Positions 10,201 through 64,000 of a stretch of 64,000 bases of DNA are shown here, in pieces. The notes below the pieces were generated by a model. That model was not told the DNA's origin. It saw only the letters and a program-made list of their open reading frames with translations, and did not search any database. The position numbers were made by a program, and so were the translations under genes. Origin of the DNA: Heliocidaris tuberculata (Eukaryota; Echinodermata; Echinoidea; Camarodonta; Echinometridae); NCBI GenBank assembly GCA_025618425.1, contig CM046844.1, positions 7,546,127-7,610,126 on the forward strand, read 5' to 3'. The stretch's first letter is position 1. Every line of letters starts with the position of its first letter.

Positions 10201-13200
10201 TGAAAAGGCTATTGACGATAAAATGAATAGAAATAACAAAAGTAAATCCACATCATAATTCACGACTGAAGAATAATGAGGTGGACTGAAGGAACATCCA
10301 ATTGTCCTTACCCTCCCCGTTCCCCCCGATGCAAATCCAAACATAAATGATCACTTTTTACTTTATTAAGAATAAAAAGGTCATTAAAGTCGTAATGTCA
10401 AAATTACAATTCACATAAAGTACATAACAAAAAATTTATTACTAAAAACCGTTTTGGGAATAAAATACATGAAATAATACAGATGGTTACATGTTTCATA
10501 AATCATAATAATACTCTTAATACGCCATGATCAATTCCAGAATGGAGGGGAAAAAACCATAACATTTTTGAATCATGAGTCAACAAAGAAAAAACAAAAA
10601 AAAATTACCTATACAGTACTAATACATGAGATGATAATATATAGCTTACATTTCTCATAATGGAAATTGTTACACTATATTCAATTTAAGCGAGGAGAGA
10701 AAAATGTATGAATGTATCTGAATTTTCACTTTTCAGTTTGAAATTCAGTGTTCAGTGACGGCACTGGGATTTTGAAACTGCACCGTGGCGGGATGTAGTC
10801 ATTATTAAAAGAGAAAGTGGGCACTCATTGCAAGTGATAAGGGACACTTATAAGAAGGGAAAAGGGGGAGGGTACTTATAAACAAAACCGTCACTTATCA
10901 GACGAAAAAAGACTGAGTCTACTTGAAAATGTCGGGGTACTGTGGAGAGGAGGGAGACTGTCGTTGGGATACTGTCGTTGGGATACCTAGGGCTAATTAT
11001 ACTATGGGTAACTTTCCAGCGGGGGTAACTGTCCTTGTCTTAGATTCACCTCTCACCTACCACGATATATTTGAGGTTAGAAATGATAATAATAATCATA
11101 ATGATAATAGTAATAATAATAACAATAACAATAATAGCAATAATAAAATTATGTTACAATTATATATGAATACTTCATTGCGCTTTACAATGTCATTTAG
11201 TATTACCCAAGAGAGGTAGATGATGAACGAATATTACTAGTTTGGAAAGAAACTGATGGTAGGAAACTGCATATACACATAGGTGTGGATGTCGAAGGGG
11301 GTTCTCTTCCAACCCTGAAAAGGTTTAGTTTTGAAATCCCTGATGTGTGTCATGATACGAGAGGGGTTTTTTAAACAGAAAAATCAAAGGATAAGACAAT
11401 GCAATATACATCCAGGATGGATGTGGGAGGAAGGGGTTATAATATTAGGCGTGGTTATAGAAAGATGTAGAGCGGGGGAGGGCCTGGAGGGGGCCCTTGG
11501 GGGCTTCCGTTGCAATGAAGTGGAGCACATGAGTGGTGAATTATGTTCAAAGAATGTATCCCATAACTAGCTTATCCAAACTTTTAAAAGACCAACTGGA
11601 TGATTATTTACTGTAATGATATAATTTCCTCACTTCACTAAAAGTTCCTATTATTTCTATAATTATCAAGGGGGCAACTTGCCCCTCCCCTTTAAATTCG
11701 ATATCGAAGCCCCTTCGCACTGTAGGGAGCTTTTGTATTTTCAATCTTTTAAATTTGCAAAGAGAACGAGAAGTCGCAGCCTCTGGTGACGCTCCTGCGC
11801 CCCTCGTAAGTTATTTTATATATTTCAAATTAGGCTGGTTGGTGAGGAAAACTTCTTTCGACATTTCATAGAGTGACCGTTTCCCACATAATTTTCTGAC
11901 GCAGGTTTGGCCAAGAATTAACATTCCGCAGTGCATGTAGCCAGACCCCTCTTTTCCATAACGGCTCCAAGACCAAGTACCTTCGGACGGGCTCCCGTGT
12001 CTTCTGGTAAATGTTATTCCCCACCCCCGACCTTTGCTCACTTGCAGAAAAATGTTTCGTCAGAATTTTGAAAATTTTATAAAAGTTTTTGTAACTATCC
12101 AAGGTAAAGTGCATCAAATTCATTTCCACAAAGTGTTTGAGGCTAATTTCAGTTTTGTTTTGTTTTGTTTTGTTTTTTAATTAGGGAGGGGCGGATGCAG
12201 TTTTATAGTTTGTCCCGGGCACCTCAATTCCCTAGATAAGCCACTGTACATGACATTCCTATACCACAAGTCATTTTAAGGGCCTACCAAACGCCACAGA
12301 ATGCTCACCCCACCGCCCCCTCCCCCCCCCCCAAAAAAAAAGGACAGGGGAATTGACTGGATAGGTAAGAAAAGTGCAGTATTAGAGGAAGTCCTGTTAG
12401 AATCCGTGTGTATTGAATGGTCACTGGATGCCTGCGCCCGCGAAAGCCCCCCCCCCCCCCCTCTTTCGGACGCTATTACATTTTTTTTTCATGATGAACT
12501 TTTTGTAAGATGGCCCCTGGGTACTCAGAGGTTTTTTATCTGTCTGTGTGCCAAATTTGGTGCTTTTATCACAAAATGCACAATCGGTATGCTGCTCCAC
12601 TGTTATGATTCCGGTTAATGTAGCTACTTTTTGTGCAGTTAATATTCATGGGCGTTGCGCAGGCATTTCCCCGCAATTTGGTCGCACTCCGTCTTTTTAT
12701 TTTCACCTACGACTTGAAATGTCTTGCTGAGTATCTACCAATTGAATTCACCGGTTCAGCTCACTCGGAGGTGGGTGCGGTAGGATGGAGCACGGGGGCG
12801 ACTCGTAGGGCACAACAAAAGACTTGATGCCAGCCAGTGGCTATTTGTAATATGTGGAGTCATAGTATCAAGGCTTTTCTTAAAATAAATATGTTATTCT
12901 CTTGCTAATCCAGCTAATACTTGCCCCCTCTTTTTTTTCTCTCTCTCTCTCTCTTTTCAGTGGCGGTATGATATTTATTTATATGCATAAGCAACCACTT
13001 CAGATATCATACACCATACGAACATCATACATTACGTAAATTTATTTTGAATACTTTCTACTAGATCCCATCCTAATACCTCTCCAGTTGACATAACTCA
13101 ATGATTAGGTCATTTATTCGGGGCGTCTGAGGAACACCCCCACCATTTCAAATGTCTTACAGTAGGCACTTACGATAGAGGGAGTTTTGCCGCATATTTT

Positions 13201-13590
13201 CATCCCATTTCATTTCGTTATTTTTCTTACTGCATGTACTTTTTCCTTATTGTCTTGCAATAATGAACATTTACGACTGGAATTCATCAGGCAGCCCTCC
13301 CCTGCCGATCATTATTATCATTTTTATCGAAAGGGGGGGGGGGCATGGGGTCTTATCACTGTATCCAAACACTTTCATCAAGATTTCTAATACCTACCCA
13401 TCTCCTGATGAGCTCAGACCTATATTGTCACACATCGAGAGATTCTGTTTGGTATTAGGGAGTATTCGATTGTGTGGACGTGGACGTCGTTCACGTCGAC
13501 CGGAAGTCTACAGTCAACGCGTCAACAGCTCAAGTTCGTCTATTGTTAAAATCTGTTTCGATTCCAGTCGACGTGGACTGGAGTTCTCTT
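10200..13590. other. No gene recognised; small repeats
   Basis: This is AT-rich sequence with a short version of the GGCACTTAT minisatellite at 10790-10890, an AAT/AAC microsatellite at 11085-11150, poly-C tracts near 12320 and 12445-12460, a TTTTG repeat near 12150-12175, and a transposon terminus CTAGATAAGCCACTG near 12232. A CT run (12928-12955) ending in TTTTCAG resembles a splice acceptor, but no exon could be supported. The patch 13470-13580 is richer in GC and has short GTCGACGTGGAC repeats. Confidence 0.5.
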
Positions 13591-14112
13591 CATCTTTTCT
13601 TACGTTATTTTATTTGCATTTTATTCTTTCATTTCCCTCCTTTCTTTCCTATTGTTATTCTTTGTTTTTATCCTTTCATTTCTCTTTCTTTCTTTCCTTT
13701 TGTTATTCATTGCGTTTCTCCTTTCACTTCTCTTTCTTTCGTTCCTTATGTTATATCACTTTTTTCTCCTTTCATTTCTATCTCTCTTTCTCTCCTTTTG
13801 TTATTCTTTATTTTTTATCCTTTCATTTCTCTTGTCTATCTTTCCTTTTGTTATCTTTGTTTTTCTCCTTTCATTTCTCTTTCAATTTTTCCTTATGTGA
13901 TTCTTTGTTTTTCTCCTTTCATTCTCTTTCTATTTTTTTGTTTTTGTTTTCCTTTCTATCATCTTTTCTTCTCTTTCCTTATGTCATTCTGTTTTCATCT
14001 TTCTTTCCTTTCCCTTTTTCTATACTTTCCTATGTTACTCTTTGTTTGTTTTTTCCTTTCATTTCTCTTTCTATCTTCTTTGTTTTCCTTTCCTTTTCAT
14101 TTGTCTATTTTA
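13590..14112 (+). repeat. CT-rich tandem repeat, left part
   Basis: Degenerate tandem array of CCTTTCATTTCTCTTTCTTTC-type units. It gives spurious Phe/Ser/Leu-rich reading frames in all three frames. It continues at 14885-15180 beyond a LINE insertion. Confidence 0.9.
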
Positions 14113-14888
14113 TTTATTTATTTATTGGTATATAAAATTACTGATCAACAGCAAGCTGAAAGGATCAATTTACAAATTTGGCAACATAAATCATAGATGT
14201 ATAACAATCAATTGACAATACAAATAATAAAAGGACAGAAAAAAAATATGAATGCAAATAATTATAAAGGCAATATGAAATTTAAATAATCATAGGTAAT
14301 TAAATAGTATACACAAGCATAAACACACTCAAGCATAAACACACTCACAATCACACCCACACACACTCAAACATAGACACACATACAAGAAAAAATACAA
14401 AGATATACATATAACAGACAGGGGAATGTGATCGACTAATCAAATGTAAAATATGGAATTTTTTAATCTGTCAAATGTATTGGTTGTATTATTTGTTTAA
14501 ATGGATTATGGCTATATTAGCTATATCATTAATGGGTTAGTATTTCTATCTATTATTATTAAAGACATTTTTGTTATATGTTTGAATTTAAAAACATTAC
14601 ACCTTGAGAATTCTAGCCAAAAAGGGAACGGTTGATTTGCGGTATCTTTCCGTGTTGCATTTAATGGTACAAAGGCCAGACATATCCCTTAACTGTCTAC
14701 TACAGGTGCTAGCCCTTGTTGGTGGGAGTAAATGTCTATGTTTGACAGAATATAGCATCTTCTGGCCAAAACTTTGAAGGAGGGTATCTCGGCTACAGTG
14801 AAGTGAGGCTAGCTTACACACATCAAGAGCCTCATCATAACATGTGTAATTTTTGCCCAAGATGATCCGAAGTGCTCTCTTATGCACA
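14100..14888 (-). mobile_element. 5'-truncated LINE, 3' end with RT C-terminal tail
   Basis: On the minus strand, 14888-14594 encodes the C-terminal part of a non-LTR retrotransposon ORF2. It shows the family signature KRALRIILGKNYTCYDEAL and later HRHLLPPTRAS and IKCNTERYRKSTVPFLARIL. About 480 bases of 3' UTR follow, ending in an AATAAATAAATA-type tail at 14128-14112. The element is inserted into the CT-rich array, splitting it. The catalytic RT domain is absent, as expected for 5' truncation. Confidence 0.85.
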
Positions 14889-15180
14889 AATTCAATTTTC
14901 TCTTTCTATCTTATTTGTTTTCCCTTCTGTCATCTTTTCTTCTCTTTCCTTATGTCACTCTGTTTTCATCTTTCTTTCATCTCCCTTTTTTATATTCTTT
15001 TCTATGTTACTCTTTGTGTTTCTTCTTTCATTTCTCTTTCTATTTTCTTGGTTTTTCCTTCCCTCATCTTCTCTTACTCACATCCTTTCTTATGTATTTC
15101 TTTATTCTTATGTATTTCTTTATTTTTATGCTATAACCTTCTATTTCTATGATTTCCTATGTATTTCTTTGTTTTTCTCC
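14885..15180 (+). repeat. CT-rich tandem repeat, right part
   Basis: Same repeat as 13590-14112, resumed after the LINE fragment. It ends just before the gasdermin promoter region. Confidence 0.9.
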
Positions 15181-15186
15181 TTCATG

Positions 15187-15378
15187 TGACGTCATAGCGG
15201 GTGAACGACGCCCACGTTTTAGAGAGGACGGCAAAACCATGGTGGACGCGTTCTCGATCTGACTAGTGGACGAGGGAGACGACGTGACGCATGCGCAGAG
15301 CTTCAAAATGACTATGTCGACGTGCAGATCGATCGAAAGCTCGTTTTTGACCGATGTGATTACATCGTCATTATAAAA
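15187..15378 (+). promoter_or_regulatory. Likely gasdermin promoter
   Basis: Upstream of the gasdermin ATG there is a change to CpG-richer DNA, a full CRE TGACGTCA (15187-15194), an NRF1-type site GCATGCGCAG (15289-15298) and a TATA-like TTATAAAA (15371-15378), 41 bases before the ATG. The CT-rich array lies directly upstream. The transcription start is not determined; function is inference from motifs and position. Confidence 0.5.
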
Positions 15379-15418
15379 CACAATTGCCTAGCACGAGCTT
15401 GTCTTGTTCAAAATCACT

Positions 15419-51879
<36,461 letters not shown>

Positions 51880-51968
51880 ACAATAGAGGAAATTAGTGTT
51901 CAGGGCACACGCCTGTAATTATTTCCACACAGGCTCATGTGTTAAAATGCGAAAAAAAAATCATGTAA

Positions 51969-51974
51969 AATAAA
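51969..51974 (+). terminator. Gasdermin polyadenylation signal
   Basis: Canonical AATAAA 90 bases after the stop codon. No other strong signal lies closer. Confidence 0.65.
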
Positions 51975-52224
51975 TGCTAGAAATTGCACCATTCAAACTT
52001 GTGTATTGACTTGTTCACATAAGTTCATTGACTTCCTAAAAAGGGGTGTGAAAGGGTTTGTTTTTCTCCTTACAGGGGGTGCAAATAATACTCAAAAACT
52101 TGGTCTGTTATTAGCTAAATGGGGTTTCTTGTGCTGCGAAGAAAGAGTCCCCATAACATCCCACTGGGACCAAGTCCTGCTCTGAACCTTTAATTATCCC
52201 TTTTTATCATGTTTATACGTGAAG

Positions 52225-53870
52225 AAAATATGTATAATGGATTTTGTAATTTTCTTTTCAACAAGTACATCATCTTTGTTACGGGTCGATGGGGGGGGGG
52301 GGGGGGGTCGCCGTAAAATGACTGGATCTAAATACAGGCGTGCAGCCAGAAATATGTCACACATTCAAACCTAAGTCACAAGCTGGCGACCTCTCGGGCC
52401 CCAAAAATGGTCACGAGGACCATATAACTGTATACATCATGAATCTTCTTGATTTCAGTCATCGATGTTTATATTTAGTGTGAGTCATACAAACGAAATA
52501 GCTGGTATGATATAAGTGTTATATATTTGCACTGCATGAGGCTAACACGGTTTGTAGAAAAGTGTTATATATTGTGTTGGTATTTTGCGTTCATGATGGC
52601 TGGGTTGGTAAATTGATATTCAATGTGTTGGTATGATATGTGATTTAGTTTTTTTTTACAGGGTTATTGTTGGTATGATTAGTAATGTTTATCGATTCAG
52701 AGTTACTTGTTATTGTTGATTGTTATGGTACGATATAAGTCTTTTATATTGGCTGTCAGGGTTAGGGTTATTTTGTTGGTATCATAATTTTCAGTGCTAT
52801 GTATTGTGTATGTATGATATAAAAGTTTTATATCGGTGTTCATGGTTATTGCGCTAATATCATGTAAGTGTTAAATACATGTATTGTTTTGGGATGATGA
52901 AAGCATATTGGTGTTTGGGATTATTGTGTCGGTATCACATAAATGTTATATATTGTGTTGGTATAGCATTCTATGTATTAGCGTTCAGATTATCGTGATG
53001 GTATCGTCTAAGTGTTGTACAGTATATCGTGCTGGTAAAATTGAAATGTTCTGGCCCTTCGGGGTTATTATGTTACACAGTATATTATGTGTTGGTAACT
53101 ATGATATAGGTGCTTTATATCGGTGTTTAGGGTTATTGCACTGGTATCGTATCATAAGTTACACATTGAGTATATTGTATTAGTATAATATAATTTTTTT
53201 ATATTGATGTCCAAGGTTATTGATTATATTGTCATGAGATGTATGGCGTTGCTGTGATACCATTTATAGTGTCATTGGTATTTAGGGCTTTTGTGTTCGT
53301 AACATAAAGTAAAAGTAATAAAATAAAATGTTGATCATGATAGTGATAATGATAATAATGATAACAATCATAAAAAATAGCACTTTAAACAAAGTGAAAG
53401 AGCTTCCCAGCAATAATATAAATTCCTACAGAATATATGGATCGGATACAATTTGTTGTAAAATAGACCGTCAATGTGTATTACCAATAACAGTCAAAAT
53501 TACAAAGGAATGACAGGGCTGATTGTCATGTTCAGATTTAGACTTATTTTAAAAAGAGATTGAGTTTTCGGGTTGGATTTTTGATTTACTAGATGGGACC
53601 TGACGGAATATGTTAGGTTATGAATGATTGTTTCATAGACTTTGCAGACTTACACGAAATTCCGTGAAACATTGCACAAGGTTAGTATACATCTTGTGGA
53701 TATTGCCTATGAAATTCCAAGGTCACAAGTTTTATAACTCCTTTGTAAGAAATGAAAATCTTGCCTTTGTCGCAGAGCGAGTTATTCAGATATCAACTCA
53801 TTGAAGTACATATAACAAAACGGTCAAAAAAATATGCGATTTCTTTCGAGTCTAAAAACATAAAGTGTTA
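52225..53870 (+). repeat. Gasdermin 3' flank, original copy of 5465-6860
   Basis: Begins about 350 bases after the stop. It consists of the degenerate 55-60 base GTTATATATTGTGTTGGTAT minisatellite followed by a unique tail. A poly-G tract at 52290-52307 lies near the start. Confidence 0.85.
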
Positions 53871-55534
53871 CCAAATTGTTGTTGTTACATATCCGCACAC
53901 ATTTTCCAATTATAATTCTTTTGTAAAATATCACATACACGCACAACTTACAATTTTAGGGATGCAAAAGGCGTGAAGCACCTTGTTGAAAGCCTAAGTC
54001 TCATGACTTTTTGCCGACTTCTGACAACAACAACAACAGCAACAACAAAAAAGTATCAAATATGTGATAATCGGCAATGAATTTGCAAGAAATTAAATTC
54101 GGCGATAAGTGGCTGATCGATTGCAGGCAAACCGGTTATCAAAGATTTTCGCAAACTAATTGGCGACCACTACTAGTAGGAATGTCGGCGAATAGCCGGC
54201 AGTTGGTCGGCACTTTATCGGCGATTATAAACAGCTGGTCGAAGATCAGTGACCGATGATTTTACGACTGTCGGCAATCTAAACCTGTTACTCATGAGAA
54301 GCAAATGTATTTGCTTTGATGTGAAATTATGTTTGATTTTGATTCGATTTTGGTATTCATTTATTTCCATATACATCATCATAAATTTACAATCTTTCAG
54401 CATGTATGGTCACATAAAAATATTATACATAGAAAAGTTCAAGTTCAAGTTCAAGTTCGCTTTTATTTCATATTCACATTTCGCATTTTAATGTTAATAC
54501 ATTATTGTCGGTTGTAGGTTCGTTAACAAGAATTAATAACGATAAAAAATGATACAGTGTTTATGTAATAAACATGAGTACATAAAAAAAATATATTGTA
54601 TCAGTTTCAGTTACTTGTCGTAATTTAAAAGAATGACTAACAAAATTGGAAATGGGGATATGAAGGAGCCTAAAGTAAAAGCAGAGCTTGTTGGTTATAG
54701 GCTCCAGAGAGTAATAAAATATAAGTCTTACAGGGTTGTGTAAAAGAACAAGAAACAGTTATATTTAAGTTTAGGTAAAACAACTACACGTATTGTTAAA
54801 GTTTCATCAAATGTGAAAGAATAATCGGAGAAGGATACTTAAGGGGGTCGTCAAAAGCAAAGCCTGACTTGACGTCCTCCTCACAAAATGAAATAATCAT
54901 ACAATGAATATACATACGCAAACAATGCGTAGTGGAAAGCAAAAGGCCAACCAATGAAAAAAAAAAATAAAAAGGAAAGAAAGAGAGGGAGAGAGAAAGA
55001 GAGAGAGAGAGAGAAAGAGGGAGAGAGGGAGAAAGAGGAGTGAGAGGGGATAGTTGCATTCAGATAGTATCAACTGGAACATAAGGTCTGTAAATACCAA
55101 TCACTTTTACAAAACTCCTGACAACTGAGAAAATGTACATGGATATGTGCTGTAAAATAACAGCTGTATATAGGTATATTTCTATACGTAAATACCAATG
55201 TTACAGATACAGGGATTCCAAATATATAGATTGAATTCTAATAAAAGAAGCTAAAGCTTAATCCTATTATATATTGCTAGAAAGGGTGTTAACTACCCCC
55301 CATCAGCAATACATGAGAGATCAGAGAGAAGATAATCTTTTAAGCGTTTCTCAATGTCAATGGGTAGTGAATTCCAAATATCGGGTCCATTGAGATTTTG
55401 CTGCATAGAGTGTAAATGTAATGAATCGATAATAGATGAGATAATGATTCATATTTTTTGTTTAAACATTATCTTGACATTTTCTGTGAATCTACAAAAT
55501 AACCGTGGGGAAACATGGGCTTGGTATGTTGTTG

Positions 55535-55587
<53 letters not shown>

Positions 55588-55900
55588 GTTTGTTGTTGTA
55601 TTTAGGGTATTATGAAGTTGGGGGACCTTTTCATATCAGAAACAGTAGCATATAACACTGTAAAAATTAATAACCCGAACTTCATTTCTGGCAGTATGTG
55701 ATTGTTTCAATGACATATGATTTGGAATCATCGAACTCATAACAAAAGGACTTTATCTTTCCTTTAAAAATTTGAGTAGGATCTTATGTGGAATGAAATC
55801 ATTTGGCAGAAAGTTGTTTGTTTTTTTGTTTTTGTTTTTGTTTTTGTTTTAATCTTGTCATCTCCGGCATGGCATTCATGCGAAAATTAACGGGAGATTA
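53870..55900. other. No gene; possible retroelement 3' remnants
   Basis: Contains a TTCAAG short tandem repeat (54437-54460), GA microsatellite (54985-55040) and TTA microsatellite (55540-55588). The stretch 54440-55400 has the composition of LINE 3' UTRs, but no coding motif supports this. Confidence 0.4.
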
Positions 55901-56482
55901 ACATTTGACATACAGTGTAGGTACTATGATGTTCCCTATAGGAATGAAGAGGAGTGTGCCTACTTTTAAACCTTCTCTTTACATTATTCCAAACTCCGTA
56001 TAGTTTTATTTATTTATTAATTTATTTATTTAGTTAGTTTTGTTTTACAAGAGTGGCTACAGTGACACGTTTTCTGAAGAGGGCGCACTACATTAACGTA
56101 TACGGTTGCCTATTGATTAAAGGATCGAATCTTTTCAGATCGTAGAACGGCATTTGTTAATTTTTGTTGTCTATTATATTATGTCTTAATTATATAAAAC
56201 AAGGGCAGACTGGCCATGGGGAGATTTGGGGAGTTTAGGGCCGCACATTGTTTTGGCCTGAGCACCGGTCGTTGTGGCCGTATGAGGGAGGGCCGGTTTA
56301 TTGAGTAGCTATAGGCCGGTGGCGTCGTGAGTCTAGCCAAGCTTCCCTCAAACGGCGGCAGTCTTTCATGACGCTACATGCGTAAATTTACAGGAAATTT
56401 GAAGTGTTTCCCTGGGATGTCTTGTAATTTGAAACAAACTAATCAATTCATTTGGAATTGTGAGCAAACACAATGATATTTC

Positions 56483-57772
56483 AGGGGCGGATCTAGCTTT
56501 TTTCCAAGGGGGGGGGGGGTTTGAGGGGCTGAGCTGGGTATTGCGAGGGAGCGTAGCGACCGAGCCCGAGCGAAGCGAGCGAGGGGGGAGGGTGTGGGAG
56601 GGGGGATACCCCCCTCCCACAGTAGGGAGATTTTTCATTTTTAGGGTTGCCAGCTTGCGATTTTAAGCATACTTGCATGCTCTATTTTTTCTCTTTTTTG
56701 CCCAAATAATTGGGGGGGGGGACTACAGCCCCATCCCCCCCGCCCCCCCCCCCCCGCCCCCGGCCCCCCGGCCCCTGGGTTTGTCCCAACGGCGATGCAG
56801 AGCATCGTCCACAAGGCGCGAAACGGTGATGTCTGTGAGCTGCGTAGCGTCGCGTCGATTTTTTGTTTGTTTGTTTGTTTGTTTGTTTGTTTTTTTTTGC
56901 TATTTGAACCCCTGTAAGTGATGTTTTCCTGGCATCTACTAACGCAATGGAGACCATAAAAAGCAGTCCATAATAACGTCTTTTTAGATCAAGTAACAGT
57001 TTAATACACAGTTATATCCAGAGTTATCGTGTGTTTGGTTATCAACTTAATAAGTTACCAGATGAGTTGAATAATATTATATCTTCTCACAATATTTGCA
57101 CTTGAAATTTTCCTCTCCAGTGTATGTTATTTCTTTTTGGTCTAATTCTAACCACATGTTTAAAAGTCAAGATACTAAAGAAAAGTAACTGGGAATATAA
57201 GAAAGATTCGTGATAAAAAGGTAGATTTATGACAGTGTAACATTATGTTGACTTGTATAGTACCACAAATCTTAAATATAGGTAACCTCTATGATGTAAA
57301 TGATTATACTGGCCATGCCAGTGAAGTAGAAATTAAAATTAAGTTCAACTAAATGTTGCTTATTCAGCCAATTGAAGGTCACGATGTAACTTTCGTGATG
57401 TAACCGTAAACGTACGTTATCATACGTAAAAAATGTGTGTAGGATATATGTAACAACTATCCAAATTGGTAGCAAACTTAAATTTACACCATATATATAT
57501 GAGGTTCTGGGTGAGCTTAGCAATCATTTTAAGGCCAAAATTGTATTCAAACAACGTTAATGTAGACTCGGGGGGGGGGGGGTTAAAACCTATTGCCCGA
57601 GGCTGAGCCTGAGACAGAGTGCTATATAGGAAAATATTGTGTGAGTCTGGACATATTATGATGGCGTTTTCCTATGCACATTAAATGTTTACTTGGTAGC
57701 CCAAGGGGGGGGGGGGGGGGGGGGAGGGGTTAAACCCCCTAAACCCCCCCCCCCGTAGATCCGCCACTGTAT
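56483..57772 (-). mobile_element. Longer relative of the GTGGCGGATCTA MITE
   Basis: The left end (56483-56697) and right end (57665-57772) match the two halves of the 45080-45392 element in reverse, but 960 bases of different sequence lie between. It is either the larger progenitor or a MITE split by another insertion. Poly-G and poly-C runs are present at the same relative positions. Confidence 0.7.
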
Positions 57773-57774
57773 TT

Positions 57775-58256
57775 CATAACTGATTTTCCGACTGCAGCGA
57801 AAAAGTACGGATGCTTGTAGCAAGGAGTTATCACACTCCTTGCTTGTAGCAAGTCGTAAGCCACCCATAACTCATATTGCCCTGCATAAATCTTTTTTTT
57901 GAGAGAGAGAGATTGAACAGCGTGGCCAAGCTGACACTATTTCAGCCACAAAGTAGCAACCCCCCCCCCCCCCCAATACAAACACCATGCAATGTGAAGC
58001 CAAGCCAAAGGTCAGATTCTGCTCCAGTTTGCTTCCCTATATATATGTTCGCACAAATTATTTGTGTATATGTACATGTATTCGAATAACAGAACAAGAA
58101 CTATTTCAGGCAATGTGCATGGGCACACGAATCAAGACAGGTGCAGCAAAGTCTGAAGTAAACATACCACTGCACTAGCCCTGAACTGACCAGTAGGTAC
58201 GTGTATGAGTGACGGACTTCATATTTTGTTCAAGTCGTATAGGCAAACGCAACATC
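57775..58256. promoter_or_regulatory. Region upstream of the P450 start
   Basis: Includes an imperfect inverted pair of GCTTGTAGCAAG words (57811, 57842), a poly-C tract (57960-57974) and an upstream ATG at 58205 that is out of frame with the P450 start and overlaps it. No TATA box stands out. Confidence 0.3.
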
Positions 58257-63561
<5,305 letters not shown>

Positions 63562-64000
63562 GTGAGATAATCAGTTTTATCTAACGTCTAGTCGCAAATA
63601 TTATCTCCGAGTCTATTTGGTGTTTGTGTAATAGCAAAACAAAAAAGAAACACTATTGCATCATAATGTTGATAGAGTGAGTAAAGTGAGCGACACAGAA
63701 ATGAATACATTTAGGGGGAGAGGAAAGGGAGAATGGCAAAAGAAGTCTTAATAAACTGTAAGAACATGAGACTGATAAATGTGGTCAGTATTCATTGAAA
63801 AAAAGGGCTAGGCCTGTCTTTACTGATTCAAGAAGCGGAAAAAGTTCATCGTATGGATTGTTTTTCTTAGAAGAAGTGTAAACTGTGTGTCTAGTATACT
63901 ACATGATAATCTCAGGCACCTGTTTAAAATAAAAGTATATTCTTTGGAGAAAAATTGACATCTATAAATACTGATGGTATAAAAACTAATAGAGGTTGCC
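63562..64000. other. P450 intron 2
   Basis: No exon 3 candidate was recognised before the window end. Confidence 0.6.

Noticed and set aside
13263..14196. Long open frames of 240-290 residues
   Set aside because: They come from the CT-rich tandem array, are Phe/Ser/Leu-rich in all three frames and have no domain.
54796..55100. Ser/Leu/Phe-rich frames on the minus strand
   Set aside because: Products of a GA/CT microsatellite.

Overview
This is eukaryotic, intron-rich, repeat-dense DNA. It has GT-AG introns, tRNA-derived SINEs, decayed LINEs, many MITEs and foldback elements, and very frequent poly-C/poly-G tracts. The two recognisable genes and the repeat style fit a marine invertebrate deuterostome, most likely an echinoderm. 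That assignment is inference; no species marker was identified.

The main content is one complete gasdermin E-like gene on the + strand. Its nine coding exons run from the ATG at 15419 to the TAA at 51877-51879, and I assembled it by matching splice phases. The exon lengths (307, 142, 166, 244, 140, 138, 79, 77, 213 nt) sum to 1506 nt, predicting 501 aa, close to human GSDME (496 aa). The predicted protein has a pore-forming N-terminal domain (exons 1-4), an acidic linker with a DEND caspase-type motif at about residues 262-265, and a C-terminal autoinhibitory domain (exons 5-9). The linker site lies almost where caspase-3 cuts the human protein. Introns 1 and 2 are very long and full of transposons.

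Region 1-6.9 kb holds a truncated copy of the same locus: the end of exon 2, pieces of intron 2, an intact exon 3, the start of intron 3, then the gene's 3' flank, with no exons 4-9. It is interrupted by two near-identical copies of a RecQ-helicase-like fragment. Comparing the two gasdermin copies exposes filled and empty sites for at least three transposon insertions in intron 2 of the complete gene.

At the right end a CYP3-like cytochrome P450 begins on the + strand. Exon 1 (58257-58342) gives a membrane anchor and exon 2 (63468-63561, 94 nt) gives the proline-rich hinge; the rest lies beyond the window.

The remaining sequence is repeats: composite inverted repeats at 7-10 kb and 26-27.6 kb, a CT-rich block split by a LINE fragment (13.6-15.2 kb), a SINE with an AAT-rich tail (18.2-18.8 kb), a 170-180 bp satellite (19.6-20.6 kb), a 150 bp tandem repeat (25.0-25.8 kb), a palindromic minisatellite (28.2-28.6 kb), paired MITEs (28.8/44.1 kb and 29.4/45.5 kb), a foldback with an inverted SINE pair (32.1-33.1 kb), a large foldback with a GC-rich core (48.9-51.0 kb), and a 1.84 kb TIR element inside the P450 intron. 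All coordinates of repeats are read by eye and approximate to some tens of bases.
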